A DNA stretch of 64,000 nt from NCBI GenBank assembly GCA_013397935.1, contig VZRN01006619.1, forward strand, positions 2,037,688 to 2,101,687, written 5' to 3'. Under the pieces are notes generated by a model that was not told where the DNA came from, did no database searches, and saw only the letters and a program-made list of their open reading frames with translations. Source of the stretch: Dasyornis broadbenti. Lineage: Eukaryota; Chordata; Aves; Passeriformes; Dasyornithidae. The first letter of the stretch is position 1. Each line of letters starts with the position of its first letter. Below are positions 36,232 through 49,300 of this stretch, one piece after another. Both the position numbers and the translations under genes were made by a program.

Positions 36232-37739
36232 ACAGTCTCTCTGGTCCAAAGTACATCCTAATTCTGACACAGAGCAGAAAGGAGACTTGTTTTAGCTGTA
36301 GCCCTGTTGAGTGGGGCTGGCACTGTTGGGTTTAGAAAGCTTGCTAGAGGTTTGCCAGGACATGAGGTTTAGGCTAATGCAGCCACTTGGAAGAATTCTC
36401 CCTTTGATATCTATTCTGGGGTTTTATTGACTTGGAAAACCACCTTAAATAACTAAGCACCTTTGTGATCTACTGTAGCCCTTTAATTCTATAAAGGTTG
36501 CTTCTTATTTATTTTTATCTCTAATTCCAACATTTATAATTAAAACTTAGTGAGGGTATGAATTAATCTATTTCAAATATTTTTTGCTTTTCTAGACAGT
36601 ACAATTTCCTGTTTTATAGGAAATAGAACTCTTGTTGTAGATGTCTTTTACTTAATTTATTTAACGTGGAGAAGTGCAGGTGGGGATTACGTACACCAGT
36701 CTACACGCTAATACAGAGATGCTTAAATTTTGCCCTATCTCAAGAAATGACTTTCCCTTAAGACTTAATGCTACTCTGATTTCTCTGTTCTAAAAGTTTT
36801 GAATTTGTTAAAATTACTGCTAATTTGAATGTGCAATTCTCCTGTTGTACTCTCTCTGAAACCTAATGAAAATCTGTGCAATTAGCAAAGCTCTTTTCCA
36901 CTAATAAGTTCATTTTGTCATCTTGCAGCAATATTGGGAAAAAAAAAAATCATTGTTATGTGATAGCATGGTGCAAAGCTCATGCAGAACATTGTTAACA
37001 TCTGTATGGAAGATAAAAAGTCTCATGTTTTAAACCCACATTTGCTGGTTGCCTGTACATGGGAGCATCTGCTGACTGCAGGAAGTGCTTTTTTCTGGGG
37101 GGAATCACTTGATTTGCAATTGTAATAATTTCTGTGAACTTGTAATCTGATTATCATGGAGCAACTTGGTTTGAACAATTTCAAAACAATCTCATCAAAT
37201 TCCTGCACTTACTATTCTTTCAATGTGATTTGGAAGACTCATAGAACAGCATGAAAAGATAATTTTTCCCTGAAAGGATCCTTTCAGGACCAGAAACATG
37301 AGGACTATGAAATCCTTTAGAATCAAAGTTTTTCCTTTGCCCACATTCAGAACTTTTAGTGTTTTCAGCAACACCTGCCTATATTGTGTGGAAGTACATT
37401 TATAACCTAGAGAAGCAGAACAAGGCACTAGCAGGTAACTGTCCTTAATTCTGTAATTAAAGACATCCACTCCCGGCTGTAAGGGACACCGTGAAAATAC
37501 TTGAAATACCTGATCTTTGCAATGGAAAAAGCACTTTATTAAAGGTGAAGAATTCATTCATGCCTTGATCGTGGTGGGACCTGCAAGAGTGAGCTAACCT
37601 CTCCAAGATGGAAGGAGCTTGCCTCCCTCAAGATTCCTTGACTCAGCAACCCATCCACACACCTCGTGTACCCACTTTCTCAGCCCACTGAATGCAGTGA
37701 TGAAAACTTGGTGTTATTTGACCTTTTCATCTGATTAAA

Positions 37740-38240
37740 ATGCTTGGGGCTGGGATTAGCTGACTTTGGATATCACTGTGGCATTTTGAATTCAGGATGA
37801 CTATATAATATCAATTAAAATGACAGTGACAGGGCTTTTCTTGTACAACTCTTTAATACAAGCTGTAAGACACAGAGGGGCTTGGTGGTTTCTTTGTGGC
37901 TCGTTTCTTTCCTACTCTCTGTATTTTCAACTAAGGGGACACGGTCCCCTGCCAGTAGATGCAGGCTATTTAAATGCTCCATTGGAGAGGGATTAAAGTT
38001 TATGCAAGGTCACTGGGGATGTGATAATTATAATCACAGGTTTTTGGCTCCACAATGACAGCCATTTGTTATTTTCGCTCGAGTAATTCCTGCAGCTTGG
38101 AGCTGTTGACAAGCGTGCACTGATTTACTGGCCCCCCCAGGTCCCAAGGCAGTGTCCGCTCTGAAGTCTGACACCTCTGCCTGGCTCCTGCTGCTTTCAG
38201 TATCTTTTCTGCTGCGAGCTGCAATACTGACTGAAAATTG
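37740..38240. promoter_or_regulatory. candidate conserved noncoding element (enhancer-like)
   Basis: Repeat-free block with no useful open frame. It has a nuclear-receptor half-site GCAAGGTCA (about 38004-38012), an interrupted inverted pair GTGAT/ATCAC around a TAATTAT homeodomain core (38021-38037), a SOX-type CATTTGTTATT (about 38062-38072), ATCAATTAAAATGAC near 37810, and GCTATTTAAATGCTCC near 37966. Several CpGs are kept (CGCTCGAG, AAGCGTGC). This mix of tightly packed, varied sites is characteristic of vertebrate developmental enhancers. Conservation was not measured. Confidence 0.42.
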
Positions 38241-38272
38241 GAGAAAAATATTGTGTTAGTTTATAATGGGAT

Positions 38273-38291
38273 CAGAGAGAGAGAGAGAGAG
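38273..38291. repeat. (AG)n microsatellite
   Basis: About nine AG units, immediately right of the candidate regulatory block. Confidence 0.88.
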
Positions 38292-39896
38292 TCGTAGAGT
38301 TGCTGAGTTTGTTACTACTCTGCAGCTTCCCCACTCTCCTTCCAGGGCTAAGCATTTGTTTCTGTGTTGTGAGGGGATTAATAAACTACTGATGTGATTT
38401 ACAGTGTGAGACCATTGGAGTATTTTTGTGGTGGAGAGGCCTTGAGACCTTGGATGCAAAGATCAAGAGAAAAAAAAAAAATCCATTCTTTTGAGCAGCA
38501 GATCTCCCTTCTGTCTCTTCAGCCTCCTCGTCTCTCTTTCCCTTTCTTTTTGATTTATGTTGCCTTATTTTGTTTGTTTTTGCAATCAGAGGTAAGAGCA
38601 TTTTAATATATATTAAATGGTGATAAATTGAGAATAGCTGATGGGTTAGGGCCGATATGACATTTGCCTTTATGGGTGGGGAGATTGATAACTCATGAGT
38701 GGCGTGAAAAAATCAAGCAAAATCACTTAATAGGGAATCTATTTTTTGGAAGAGCATTTTTCTTTTGTGCAGGCACATGACTGCCATGATAGCCCTTCAT
38801 ATGTTGTTTATTCAGCTTATCTGTGCTTTCCCCAGGCCTCCAATTTCCTCGCTCCTTTCCCTCTCTAAAACATCCCCACATTCCCAATTTACATTTCATG
38901 CGTTTAATACATGACCTTTCTATCTCCCCTGCTGAACCTCCAACACCAACTGGTTCCTTGTCTGCAGTTCGAACTCCCTTTTGCTCTTCATGAATATATT
39001 TCAAAGTCTTCTACATCTGGTCCACCATCTGTGCTCTCACTTCTGAACACAAACCAGGTAGGTCCTGGACACTTCCAGATGTCCCCAGAAGAAATGGTGG
39101 TAGGGGAGCAACTGGGAACTCAGTTTAATGCCAGATGAGCATCCAGATGTTATAATTTTCATGAGCTGCCTGAGAGCCTTGTCTCACAAACTGTACATAC
39201 CTAGGCCTGGAAGTTTCCCCCAGCCTAGCACTGTATCCCTCTTTCTTCCTACTCTAATGAGCGGATTTTGGATTTGAGTCTGTTTTTAACTTGACACTAT
39301 TTAGCCTCAGGCTTTTTCCTTCTGCTTCTTTCTCAGTGCCTGGCCATCCACGGCCTTTTATAAGATCTCACCCACTTATCTGCAGAGATTCTTGGTACTG
39401 GTAGTTGGTACGAACTATTTCTTTCTCATCAGTCCCTTCAAATTTCCCAAAGCTGTCTTGCTTTTGTTTGCTCAGAATGACATTTCCCCAGGGAACTAGG
39501 CAAAAAGGAAAGTGTGGCTGTCCCTGAATAAGCAGTGTCCTATCTCAATATCTCAGCTTTACTCACAGCTCAAATGTCTTGCCAGCTTTCTGCTTGGTTT
39601 CCATTCAGTACTCATCTTCAAAGCAGCAAATAACTTCCCCATTTCTGATGCGAGGAAATAATTCCTCTTTTCCAGATTGTTGTACCTCTGGAGAGATTCT
39701 GGCATCACTAATAAGTGCTATATTCCTCTTGACTCTGTCCTCACTCCAATACTGTGTCCTTTTAAATTTCTAATCGTGAGTTTAAGACCGCTTGCTCACA
39801 CTTCAAACCTCCCTCTCTTGCCATCCACCACCTTGCCATCCACGCAGTTTCTTCTTTTGTCTCTTCTTTCTAGTACGTCTTGGAGTAACAGACATC

Positions 39897-40052
39897 CAGG
39901 GAAGTGGTGGGAGCCACCATCCCTGGAGGTATTTAAAAGATGTGTATCTGTTGTGCTTAGGGACATGGTTTAGTGGTGGCCTTGGCAGTGCTGAGTTAAT
40001 GCTTTGACTTGATGGTCTTAAATGTCTTTTCCAACCTTAATTATTCTATGAG
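39897..40052 (+). mobile_element. CR1 LINE 3' end (~156 bp)
   Basis: Sense-oriented CR1 tail: AGGGAAGTGGTGGGAGCCAC, CCATCCCTGGAGGTATTTAA, GTTGTGCTTAGGGACATGG, TTTAGTGGTGGCCTTGGCAG, and the end TTTTCCAACCTTAATTATTC then TATGAG. It differs from the copies at 1596, 6795 and 10958 and matches the type of the tail at 35575-35640. Confidence 0.93.
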
Positions 40053-43000
40053 TATGGACTACATATGCTCAACAGAATTCTTCACTGCTTTAACTCTCTG
40101 CACTTTGTCTGTCTACCAGCCTTGACTGTTTCTGCTTAATGTTGCACTATATTCTCCAAAATTGAATTCCTATACATATGAATTTTCCTCTTCTGGATAT
40201 ATTTTCTCAATATGAGTATGTTATCCCAATATTTTGCAACTCAGGCCGTGAGTTTCTTCTCAAGGTGAAAAGCATTTGATTTGCCCTCGAAGTTTAATTT
40301 AACATTTTTCTCCCATCTCTAGTTTCACCTCCAGAGCAACAGTAACATTTTTCCTTATTTAAATCCTACTTCAGCAAAGATCTTTATTTGTATTATTTCT
40401 TCTGAACTATTGTAATCTTCCATGTTTATCTCTGCCTGCAGACGTGGCCCATTTCACTGTGAGCTAATTGAAAGCACTTGCAAAGTTAAGCAAAGTTCAG
40501 AAGAAAGGAAGGTTTTGCTGTCTCTTTTTTCTTCCAGCAAAACTGAGCGAATTCCTTGGTATCGAGTAGGATGTCTTTGTCAGAGGCATCAGCAGAACCC
40601 AGCCGTATAGCACATGAGATCTGAGGCCTGGTGGGAAGTCACTGGTCTTCTGTGAGTCTGTTTTTGCAATAAAATAAAATGTGAACTTTTAGGAATTTAA
40701 ATCAAGAATCTCTTCTTAAAAAGTAGAAATTCATTACCTGAAGCAAAGTATTTATCACTTAAGCAAAACTGTCTTCTCCAGTGCTACATTGCCATGCATA
40801 GAGGTTAATGCTGAGGAACAAGGACCTGCCTTTGTTGTGCAAAATAATTATATTAAAAACATGTTGTTGGTAAAATGAATCTTTATGTATTCTAAGACTG
40901 TTAAAAACATCTGTGAGTTAATTAGTACCTGTGAATTAGTAGTGTTTTCATCTGGGTAAAAGGAACCACAAAGAAGTGGTTTAATGGTACCAGCACTGAT
41001 GCTATTCTGTATTGCACAGTTCCTCGCCACACTGTTCATGGGCTGCAGCCTGAAATGCTCTCAGGAGCAGTCTTGGCTGCCTTTGCTCTCTCTGATGCAG
41101 GGGCAGAGCTGAGATCAGGAGGCACAGGATGCCCAACACCCCATCAAGAAAACAGATGTGTCAGAAAGGTTCCAGTTCACAAAAACCCTTCCCTTTGGAG
41201 ATGAGTGCTTAGTGGGGAAGTGGGGAGGTAACCTGGGCTGTCTTGTAAATGGGAGGCTGTAAGGGAGGCTGCACCTCAGCCTTGAAAGATAAATGGTAAG
41301 AGCTGAAGGACAGGGAAAGGAAATCACTGTGGTAGGTGAGAGGAGAGAATGGGAGAAGGAAATGTGGGAACGCTTTGAAAACTTGCAGATCAGCGTGTCC
41401 AGTTCATGTGGCATTTGGCTTCCAGCATGGAGCAGATACAGGACATTATTATGCCTTGTGTGAGCAACTTGCTGTTTTGAACTTTATTTGGTCAGCTAAA
41501 AATGTCACAACAAAAAAAATTAGTTGTGCAGCAGTGCAGACCTATTCTAAAATTTCATGATTTTGGGGCTGACTCATACTACTTTTGGTGCAAGGAAAGG
41601 AGAAAATTCTGCTGCATGGACATGCCAGACATACTTATCAAGCTATTTCCCAAATAGCCCTAAAATTCAAAACAAATTGGAAAAATGCAAGGTGCTCTGT
41701 GTTCCATATGTTCTGCTGCATTTGGAAGAATGACTTTATGGAGCACTGAACTGTGCAGGAATTCAACCAATTCTTTATTGCACCAGGAATGGCAGCACTG
41801 CTATAGTCAGCTTTTCTTGCCTTGTGGATGTTCTCTTGCTGCTTTTAGGGCATTTAATTTTTAGTAGGAAAATGCTCAGAGAAAGCAGATTTGTGGCAGC
41901 ATCAGCATGAGATGACTTGGGATTTGTCAGTGGAGGTGAACGAAAGAATGGGTTGGGGTTGAGCTCCTCTGTAGGACCCTGAAGGATGAATTAGGTAAAT
42001 AATTTGTGAGTTCACAGCTATGTAAACATAATTCTGGCAAATTCTCCCTGTGCACAAGTGGTCAGTGAGTGTACAGTAGGAACTGCTAGCCTGTCTCCCA
42101 AGCATCCAACATAAAATTGCCTACACAAATCAAATATATGTGGAAAAGATCTCAATTTAGACTCTCAAAGAGTGCTGTATTCTGATATTTTAGTAGCAAA
42201 ATGATATGTAGGAAAAATGAGGGTCAGCTCATCAGAGGTAAGTACTGATCCACACTTTAGCTGTACCATGGACCAACAGGAACATGATTCCACTTTCAGT
42301 ATATAAAAAAAGTTGTTATCAAGAGCACCGTGATCGATTTCTTCTGTTGAACCTCATGCTCAGCAAGAATTGATTAGGAAGTAATTGACTTAAATGAACT
42401 GAAGAAAATTTAAGGTTTACTTCAGAAAGAACTTTCTAGCTTTAAGGACTGGTAACAATGCAACAGCTGATTTAATGAATCCCCATATCACAGGCTTTCA
42501 CTTTCTTAGAGTGAGAAATGGTGGGATACCTGCTACTGGATTGAAATAGATAAAGGGGTTAGATTAAATTTTTGTATTCTTTGCTTTGTTTCATTCCTGC
42601 AATCATGATCTAAACTTAAAAATAATATTCAGTGCCTTTCTCACTTCCTAACCTTCCATGCATGAAGTTATCTACTTTTTGTTCCCTGATTGCCACCCTT
42701 TTAAGCTTTACACAGGTTTTTTTCCCCTTCTCCACTGTTTTTGTAGGTGTGGTTCTGGGAAAATGATCTTTGGTCCAATTCTGCTTCATTCCCCAGTGCA
42801 GCTGTGCTGGCAAAGTAAGTCTTCCACCAACTCCTTAGTCCTGAGCGATACAGTGCAGATGAACGGTGCTATATAAATGTAAATTTCAATTCATTCCCTT
42901 CATTCATTCAACAAGCTATCAACACAACCTTGTCATTTCAATTTTTCACACTTTTTTGTGGGGGTCCTCTGTCTCGGTGAGGTCTCATTTCCTCAGCCCA

Positions 43001-45739
43001 GTGCCAAAAGTGACCAGGCTGTATTGGAATTTACAGTCACTTTCTTTTTTAAGTGGTCAGATGTAACGAGAAGCAGGAGAAAGCCAGTTGCAGCCTTTTC
43101 CAACCTTTCCCTTGGATTCATTAACCAGGCCCCAGCTGAACATGGAGTGCTGCCACTTCCACCACTGTCCAGGTACCAGTGTGTGCCCTGTTAGGTGTAT
43201 TTTTCAAACTTTGGTAAGTGATGTACTTCAATACTGTTCAATGTAAATACTCAAAAAATATTTGCATAGGAAATACTAAGAATTAAAACCACACATGGTG
43301 GGGAGGGAAATGCATTACAGAAGAATTAACTTTCACACACTCACACACGCCTTCCCATTACCATCAGAAAGAAGAGATACTTTTGTTTTTGCTGTTCTGC
43401 CTAGGACTTTTTCTCCCACAGATTGTTTGAATATAGATTTTGCAGCTGAAATTGTCCTCCTCTGTACTTACACAGCCTCTTGCTAAGAGATATCTGTTCT
43501 TACATCAGCAGCAGCTTCCCAAATAGTTAATATTAACACATTCAAGAAGAAAAGGCTGAAAAAGTCCTTCCACAGCCACCCACTGTATTCTGGCCATTTC
43601 ATATTTCTACATTGTTGTCTAAGTGCAAAAGAACCCTCTGGCACTTAAAATGTCATTGCTACTGATATGACTGGCCAATATTAAATCACTTTTAAAAGGC
43701 TTTTAAAGTATTTTTGCTCTATCTGGCCTGTTTACACCTTGTCTCTTGATAGCCTTCCAAACACTTTAAGCTACCCTACTCAATATAGTTTCACACCAAA
43801 TGGAGTTTATCCTTTTGTCCTTACGAAGGACAACCATAACATCAAAATATAACCTAATGTATACATGGGTTGGTCAATTTGCAGCCTTTTGTGGAAGCTG
43901 CACAATTTTATCCAAGATGAGTATGTTATTACCACAAGAATCCACAGGGAGACTCCAAATGTGGAGTTAGAAATATTTGATTTGGATCTGCTTTAGCACA
44001 ATCTCTCCTTTTTAGAATAGAATTTCTCTGTCTCCTAGAGACACTTCTCCAGCATCTGAGTCTGGAGCCTTACAGAGTTGAAAATTATCTTTTTATTTAT
44101 CTTAACCTCTCATGCAATCTCCCCTTCTGTCTCTGCCTCTTGTATTAATTCTTTTCTTTACACACTCTTAACTTCCTTCTGCAATCTTTCTAGTCCTCCT
44201 CTCTACCTAATGTTTTATAGCTTGCATATGCCTCTTTCTTAACCTTAATTACTTTTTGCATTTCCTACTCCTAGTGTATTTATTGCTTGATAGCACACAC
44301 AAGCCTTGGCATATATTCATTTATCTTTGGTTGTTTCTCATTTGCCTTTGGTTCATGTGGTAGCAGTCCTTTACCGCAGCCAGAAGGCTGTGGGTTTAAG
44401 ATCCACCCCAATATTAGAAGTGTTTCTTGAGGGTCATCCTGAATGGATTTACAGCACTTTTGGATACCACACTGGTGATTTCAGTACCTTCCGTAGGCAT
44501 TTCCTTTGCACAGCCCTGCTGCTCGCCAAGTTACCCAGGCAGGTAAAAATTGAAGACTCTACTGCATTTTATGGAAAGAGTAGGAAAACCTCGTTATCTT
44601 GGTTAGTATTCTGTAAACAAAATGTTTCCAAGACCATCACTGTACATTGTGAGTTATTGCCAGCTTCTACATTTGGTGCTTTTCATTATTAGAACCCTAT
44701 GGGATTTAATCAGGACAATTAAACAGTTTGAGAGTTGTTTCTTTTGTAGGTATGTGGCAAAGAAATTAGTAATTTATTGAACCCTGTTTAAAAGGCACCA
44801 GCCTAGGGGTAAGAGCCTCATATATGAATCTGCTGGACCAGCTGCCTCTCCTGGTGTTTACTAAAAATAAATCTTAATTCAAATAATAGTGTAAATATCG
44901 GACCCATTGTATTTTTATTGGCTAATACAATACATTGATGGTCTGTCTTCTCAAAGCAACTTTAAGCTAATAACTCTCTGTATTAAAATTTTCAGACTTA
45001 TCTGAGTTTAGAGCTACCTCAGTGGTTTTACATCAGTGGAGTCAGAACCATGAGTAGTTTGTCTTCTCACTGGTTTGAATTAACAGACAAGATGGAGGGC
45101 CTGAAATGGTCTCTCATTCGCTGTGGTTTTTGTTATTCTTTGCTGTCTCTGCCATACCAGACTGCTTTTTTTCCCTCCTGTGCCATCAAGTAATGTTGCA
45201 AAGTTCTATGCTCCAATAATGAGATTGGCTTATAATATAATATTACGAGGGGTGGTTTTAAAGTATTGCTGTATTTCAGGTTCTTTTCTGAAGAATTCAT
45301 CTTTGTGCAATTCATTGTCACATTTGCACGCTAACCTCTACCTCTGGTTGGAAAGGGTGTTACTGGAGAAAGGCTGCATTACAGAAAATTGCACCATAAA
45401 ATAGGCATTCATATCCTGGTCAGATCCATGTCTGACAAAATGCTATGTAATGTTCATGGCAGGTGGATGTTAACTAAGATTTGCTACGCAGTTTTGGGTA
45501 TGTCTGCTCTGGATTTTATACTGACTTTTATGGGAGAAGAAACATGGATTTAAAGCCACAAAATTAGCAGACAGAGAAGGTCAATTGCTACTCCTTCTTA
45601 TGCTGCTGCTGTTCACTATCCTTGAAGAAAGCCACAGGAAATCTGATGAATATATTTTTAATTATGTTTTGTTACAGTAAATGACACCAAAAGTGCCTCT
45701 GATGATGTTACCCATCAATTTAGTGGAAGACAACCCACA
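40053..45739. other. unique noncoding DNA, repeat-poor
   Basis: No gene recognised. A tRNA-like relic at 44357-44410 is listed separately. The 128-codon frame at 44306-44692 runs through that relic and shows no domain. Confidence 0.52.
44357..44410 (+). mobile_element. possible tRNA-derived SINE relic
   Basis: An A-box-like TGGTAGCAGTCC (44358-44369) is followed about 20 bases later by a T-arm-like unit: stem GTGGG / TCCAC (one G-T pair) around a 7-base loop TTTAAGA, close to a TTCRANY T-loop and polymerase III B box. No acceptor stem pairs, so it is not a functional tRNA. It could be a decayed SINE head or chance. Confidence 0.3.
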
Positions 45740-46095
45740 GAAACAAAAATAAAAACTGAGTTGGAAATCTACAGCTGATTTATAAATTGTCTGCTAAAGG
45801 CAATTTGCTCTCTTTGTCTGCTGCATTTACCCAATTGCTGCTGAAACTAATTGCTCTTTTCTGGGCATTCTTTAAAGAAAAAAAAAAAGCCAACATCACA
45901 AAGAAAAATAAACAAAAATGTGTGCCAACATGAAACAGCAAATTGTAATCAGAGCTCCTGGCTAATTATCGGCTGCTTATCGTAGAATCGTATCCAACAC
46001 GCAAATGTAATTGCAAATGACAACATGAACACCAGCTATGACAAGCACAAGGTGGAACATTTTCAAGCTCATAGAGAGCTCTGGCAGTGTCAAGG
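45740..46095. promoter_or_regulatory. candidate conserved noncoding element (enhancer-like)
   Basis: Repeat-free block carrying GCTGATTTATAAATTGTC, CCCAATTGCTGCTG, AAACTAATTGCTC, GCAAATTGTAATCAGAGC, GGCTAATTATCGGC and a paired octamer-like motif: GCAAATG at 46001-46007 and 46013-46019 separated by TAATT, giving overlapping TAATTGCAAAT. Homeodomain plus POU-type composite sites and retained CpGs (ATCGGC, ATCGTAGAATCG, ACACGC) point to constraint. I regard this and 37740-38240 as the best enhancer candidates. Conservation untested. Confidence 0.42.
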
Positions 46096-46179
46096 TCTTT
46101 TTCAGGTCAGATCCCCAGCAGCTGATCTAGTTCTGTGCTGAGGGTGATTCAAAGGTTAAGTCTTATACCAAAGGGCTGT

Positions 46180-46310
46180 TCTGGTCAGACACATAATTGG
46201 AATAACAAAGTCAATATATGTTGCTGGTTGTGGGACACAATCTTCATTTGATCTCTAACACGGCAGATTAATTAAGTGTTATCAATTAATGGCCTGGTAA
46301 AAGTGAACAC
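46180..46310. promoter_or_regulatory. candidate conserved noncoding element
   Basis: Unique block with AACAAAGTC, CACGGCAGATTAATTAAG and TATCAATTAATGGCC. It may be the right flank of the block ending at 46095. Motif-based inference. Confidence 0.3.
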
Positions 46311-46355
46311 CCTGTTAGTCAGTTTTCCAAGTAGTGTCAAGCATATGCAAGCCTC

Positions 46356-46379
46356 GGGGGGGAAGGAGGGGGTGGGGGG
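46356..46379 (+). other. potential G-quadruplex
   Basis: G7, then AAGGA, then G5, T, G6. The G7 run can split into two G3 tracts, so four G3+ tracts are available with loops of 1-5 bases. In an AT-rich window this stands out. Structure formation is a prediction. Confidence 0.5.
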
Positions 46380-49300
46380 AATCACCCCTGAACAGCACCA
46401 CTGCTTCCCAAGAGCTGGAGAACAAAAACAACAGGAATACAGATTGCAAATGTAAAACTAAATAATTATAGATGTTTTCCTTTGGTTCTGTTTTCACAGT
46501 GACTCTGAGCTTTGAGTGGAGCTGTGTTTGATTCAGTCAGGCGCTCACCAAATCCTTTTGTGAGAAACACATTCTCCTACACCAGCATCTATCAAACTGC
46601 AGCAAGCAACATGAAGGGCTGGGAGGTGTGATACCTTTGAGCACCGAGGGACAGTACCCGGAGGAGCAACATGATGGCCTTCCTTACCCCTGCTGTGACT
46701 CCTCGGGTGAGCAAGGGCTCATTTATGGCAGTAATTGATGGTGCCAATTCATAGGTTTGCTCTGTCCAGGGTACCCACCAGAGAGAAGGAGCAAAGGTGT
46801 TTCTAAGCTTGGTGTAGAAAATAGCTCTGTGTGGTGTTATTGTTTGGGGTTTTTTTAACCTAGCTAATAAATTTTGCATTTCTAAGATTTTGAGAGTTGA
46901 TTTGCAAAAATAGGTCAAGTGCATGAAAGCACCTAATCTAAACTGCATGTATTGGAGAAGTGGTTTGGGCATAAAACAATGAATCTTCAGCCCACCCAGC
47001 AACAACTAATGGAGATGAAATCCAAGCAGTCTTTGCTGCTCTTCCGTATCAAAACCTTGTTTAATTTTGCATGTGCACCACCAGAACTTGTTCTGATGTC
47101 AACAGGCATTCAGATTGCCTGCAAATGCAAACTGGAGAGATACAAAACTTAGAGACGGTTTGTCTAAAAGGTGCTTGTTAAATGTTAACAATGGCTCTTG
47201 ATGTAAATTTTCCCAATAGTGGTAATGCCTTTCAGTAGTTTGGTTTCTTTCAATCCATGCAACAACAACAACAAAAGATACAGTTTGTCTCCATCTACCT
47301 CAAGTAATGGTGCTGTTAGAGATGTCTGGGTGGCTGCATAGATAGATGGACTTGGCTTTGAATGAAGCTCTTTCTCTTGTGAGGTGAAACAGAGACACCT
47401 TTTTGTTTCAAGGTAGTTTCACGTGTGGCACAGTGATGTTCCAGCTACAGGTATCCTACACTTAATGCAAAATTATCTGGGGAGAGGACAAACCAGACTC
47501 CAGTGCAGATCAGAGGGAACCAGATACAACAAGTAGCCTGCAGAGTGCTGGGCTGAAGAATGGTGAGACTTCTGGGTTTGAGTTTGGTTGGTTTTTTTGC
47601 TTTTCAAAAATTGCATTTGTTGTTGGAGTGTTTTTGACCAATGAGTGGATGTAATTGTAGCCCAAAAGAGGTTCTAGTTGTCTAGTTAGATGATAAAAAT
47701 GATGTAGTACCTAACTGTTCTTAACACATTTTTCAGCACTCTGTTTATCTGTGCTTTTTCTTCCTCTGAATGTTACCTGTTTCACTCTCATTAAATTGTG
47801 TTGTTTTCTCTGCATTCTCATGGGCTTGAACTTTGCCTGCCCTGGTTCCTGCTTTTGCAGGCTTTCCAAGATTTTGTGATTCCCCCCCCCAAAGCCCTGT
47901 GGTGGATGTCTTACTTTCCAGAGTTTCTGGAGGTTTGTGTTTTGGATCATGGCTGCTTAGCACATTTTATAGGATCTGGCTATTAGGACCTGCTCAGCTG
48001 AATGGATTGCACGGAGCCTTTACCGCACACCCCAAAGAGAACAAAAAGTTTGAAACATTTCCTGCACCCAAAAAGCAGAGACCCAATAACCCATGGCGGG
48101 CCTGGTACAATTATCCATACTCCTCCATGGGCAAAGAAAAATCTTTGGGACTACCAAGCCAGCATAGCTAGCATGTGCTAAATTATCCAAGTTAAGGGTC
48201 TGAGTTCTCTGATGGCCTGAAGCAGAACGTGTCCTCCCACCACACAGTGGCTGCTGTGTGATTGATGGCCAAGCAATGGTAGGAGAATGGTTTCATCACA
48301 ACTTTTCTCTGTAATTCAGCTCTTGCTAAATTGCTTACCTTTTCAGACTCTCTATAACCATTTTGGTCACTGAGTAATGTGCATGCTTCACCATAATTTT
48401 AATGATATTTCTTGATAGAACAATTTGTAATAAAATCGCTTCTAAAAATACACTTCCAAGTTGCAAGTCTATTTTTAAGGCAGAATAATCTTTTTCAGTT
48501 TTGTCTCCATGATTAAGCATCTCAGTTTATTTCACATTTTTTTTTCATTCTTTTGCTTTAACATAAGCAAAAAAAAGCCAGTGCCCCAAACCTTCACTTT
48601 TCAAAAATATTTTGACATGTGATTTACTGAAGTTATCTGATGAATTTCAGAAGAAATATATGTCTTCTTGCCTTCCTATAACACTATGTGTAATAGCTGT
48701 GACTGTCTGTATTTTTCCACATTGATAAGATGAGGAATGTAGAATTTCTGCAGTCTCTATTTGTTATTTGGGACAAAAGGGATAATACCTTTTTGCTGTA
48801 ACATTTGCCACTTCCCTGTGCTGCTTACAGCTGACTCCTTCTCCCTGCTGCTGGCTTCCTTCATTGGCCACAGCCACAAGGCCAAATCCGTCAGTACCCA
48901 GATAACGTCACCTCTGCAAACGTGTTTCCTTCTGACATTGGAGTATTGATAGAGCGAAAGGCTGGAGCATCAGTGCACACTTTCCTGCCACATTGCTGTC
49001 AGGTTGTCCAGGCTGGAATGAAAATCAGATGGAGACAAGGTGGGCAAGGGTCTTCTGCTTGTTTTATAAAATGGGCTAAATTGCAGGTGGATGCATTTCC
49101 AGTACTGACAGAGCAAAGCCAGACTGGCAAGTGTTCGCAGATGGTTGAGGTAAGAAAATACTGAAGGTTGGTGCCAGTCATATTATTAGCAATTGCGGAT
49201 TCCTAAAGGCAGTGAACTTTGCTGCTGCTCGCCCCTGCAAAAGGCTTTGCAGTCAGCCAGCAAAAACAGGCAGAGTACCAAAGTCCTGTTGTTGGAATGT

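Larger units (their letters stand above)
35641..39896. other. unique noncoding DNA
   Basis: No gene recognised. It contains (CT)n at 36215-36231, the enhancer-like block 37740-38240, (GA)n at 38273-38291, an A13 run near 38469-38481 and pyrimidine-rich DNA at 39.2-39.85 kb with a 12-bp duplication (CTTGCCATCCAC at 39817-39828 and 39832-39843). Confidence 0.55.

Noticed and set aside
44306..44692. 128-codon frame (plus)
   Set aside because: Runs through the tRNA-like relic and shows no domain.
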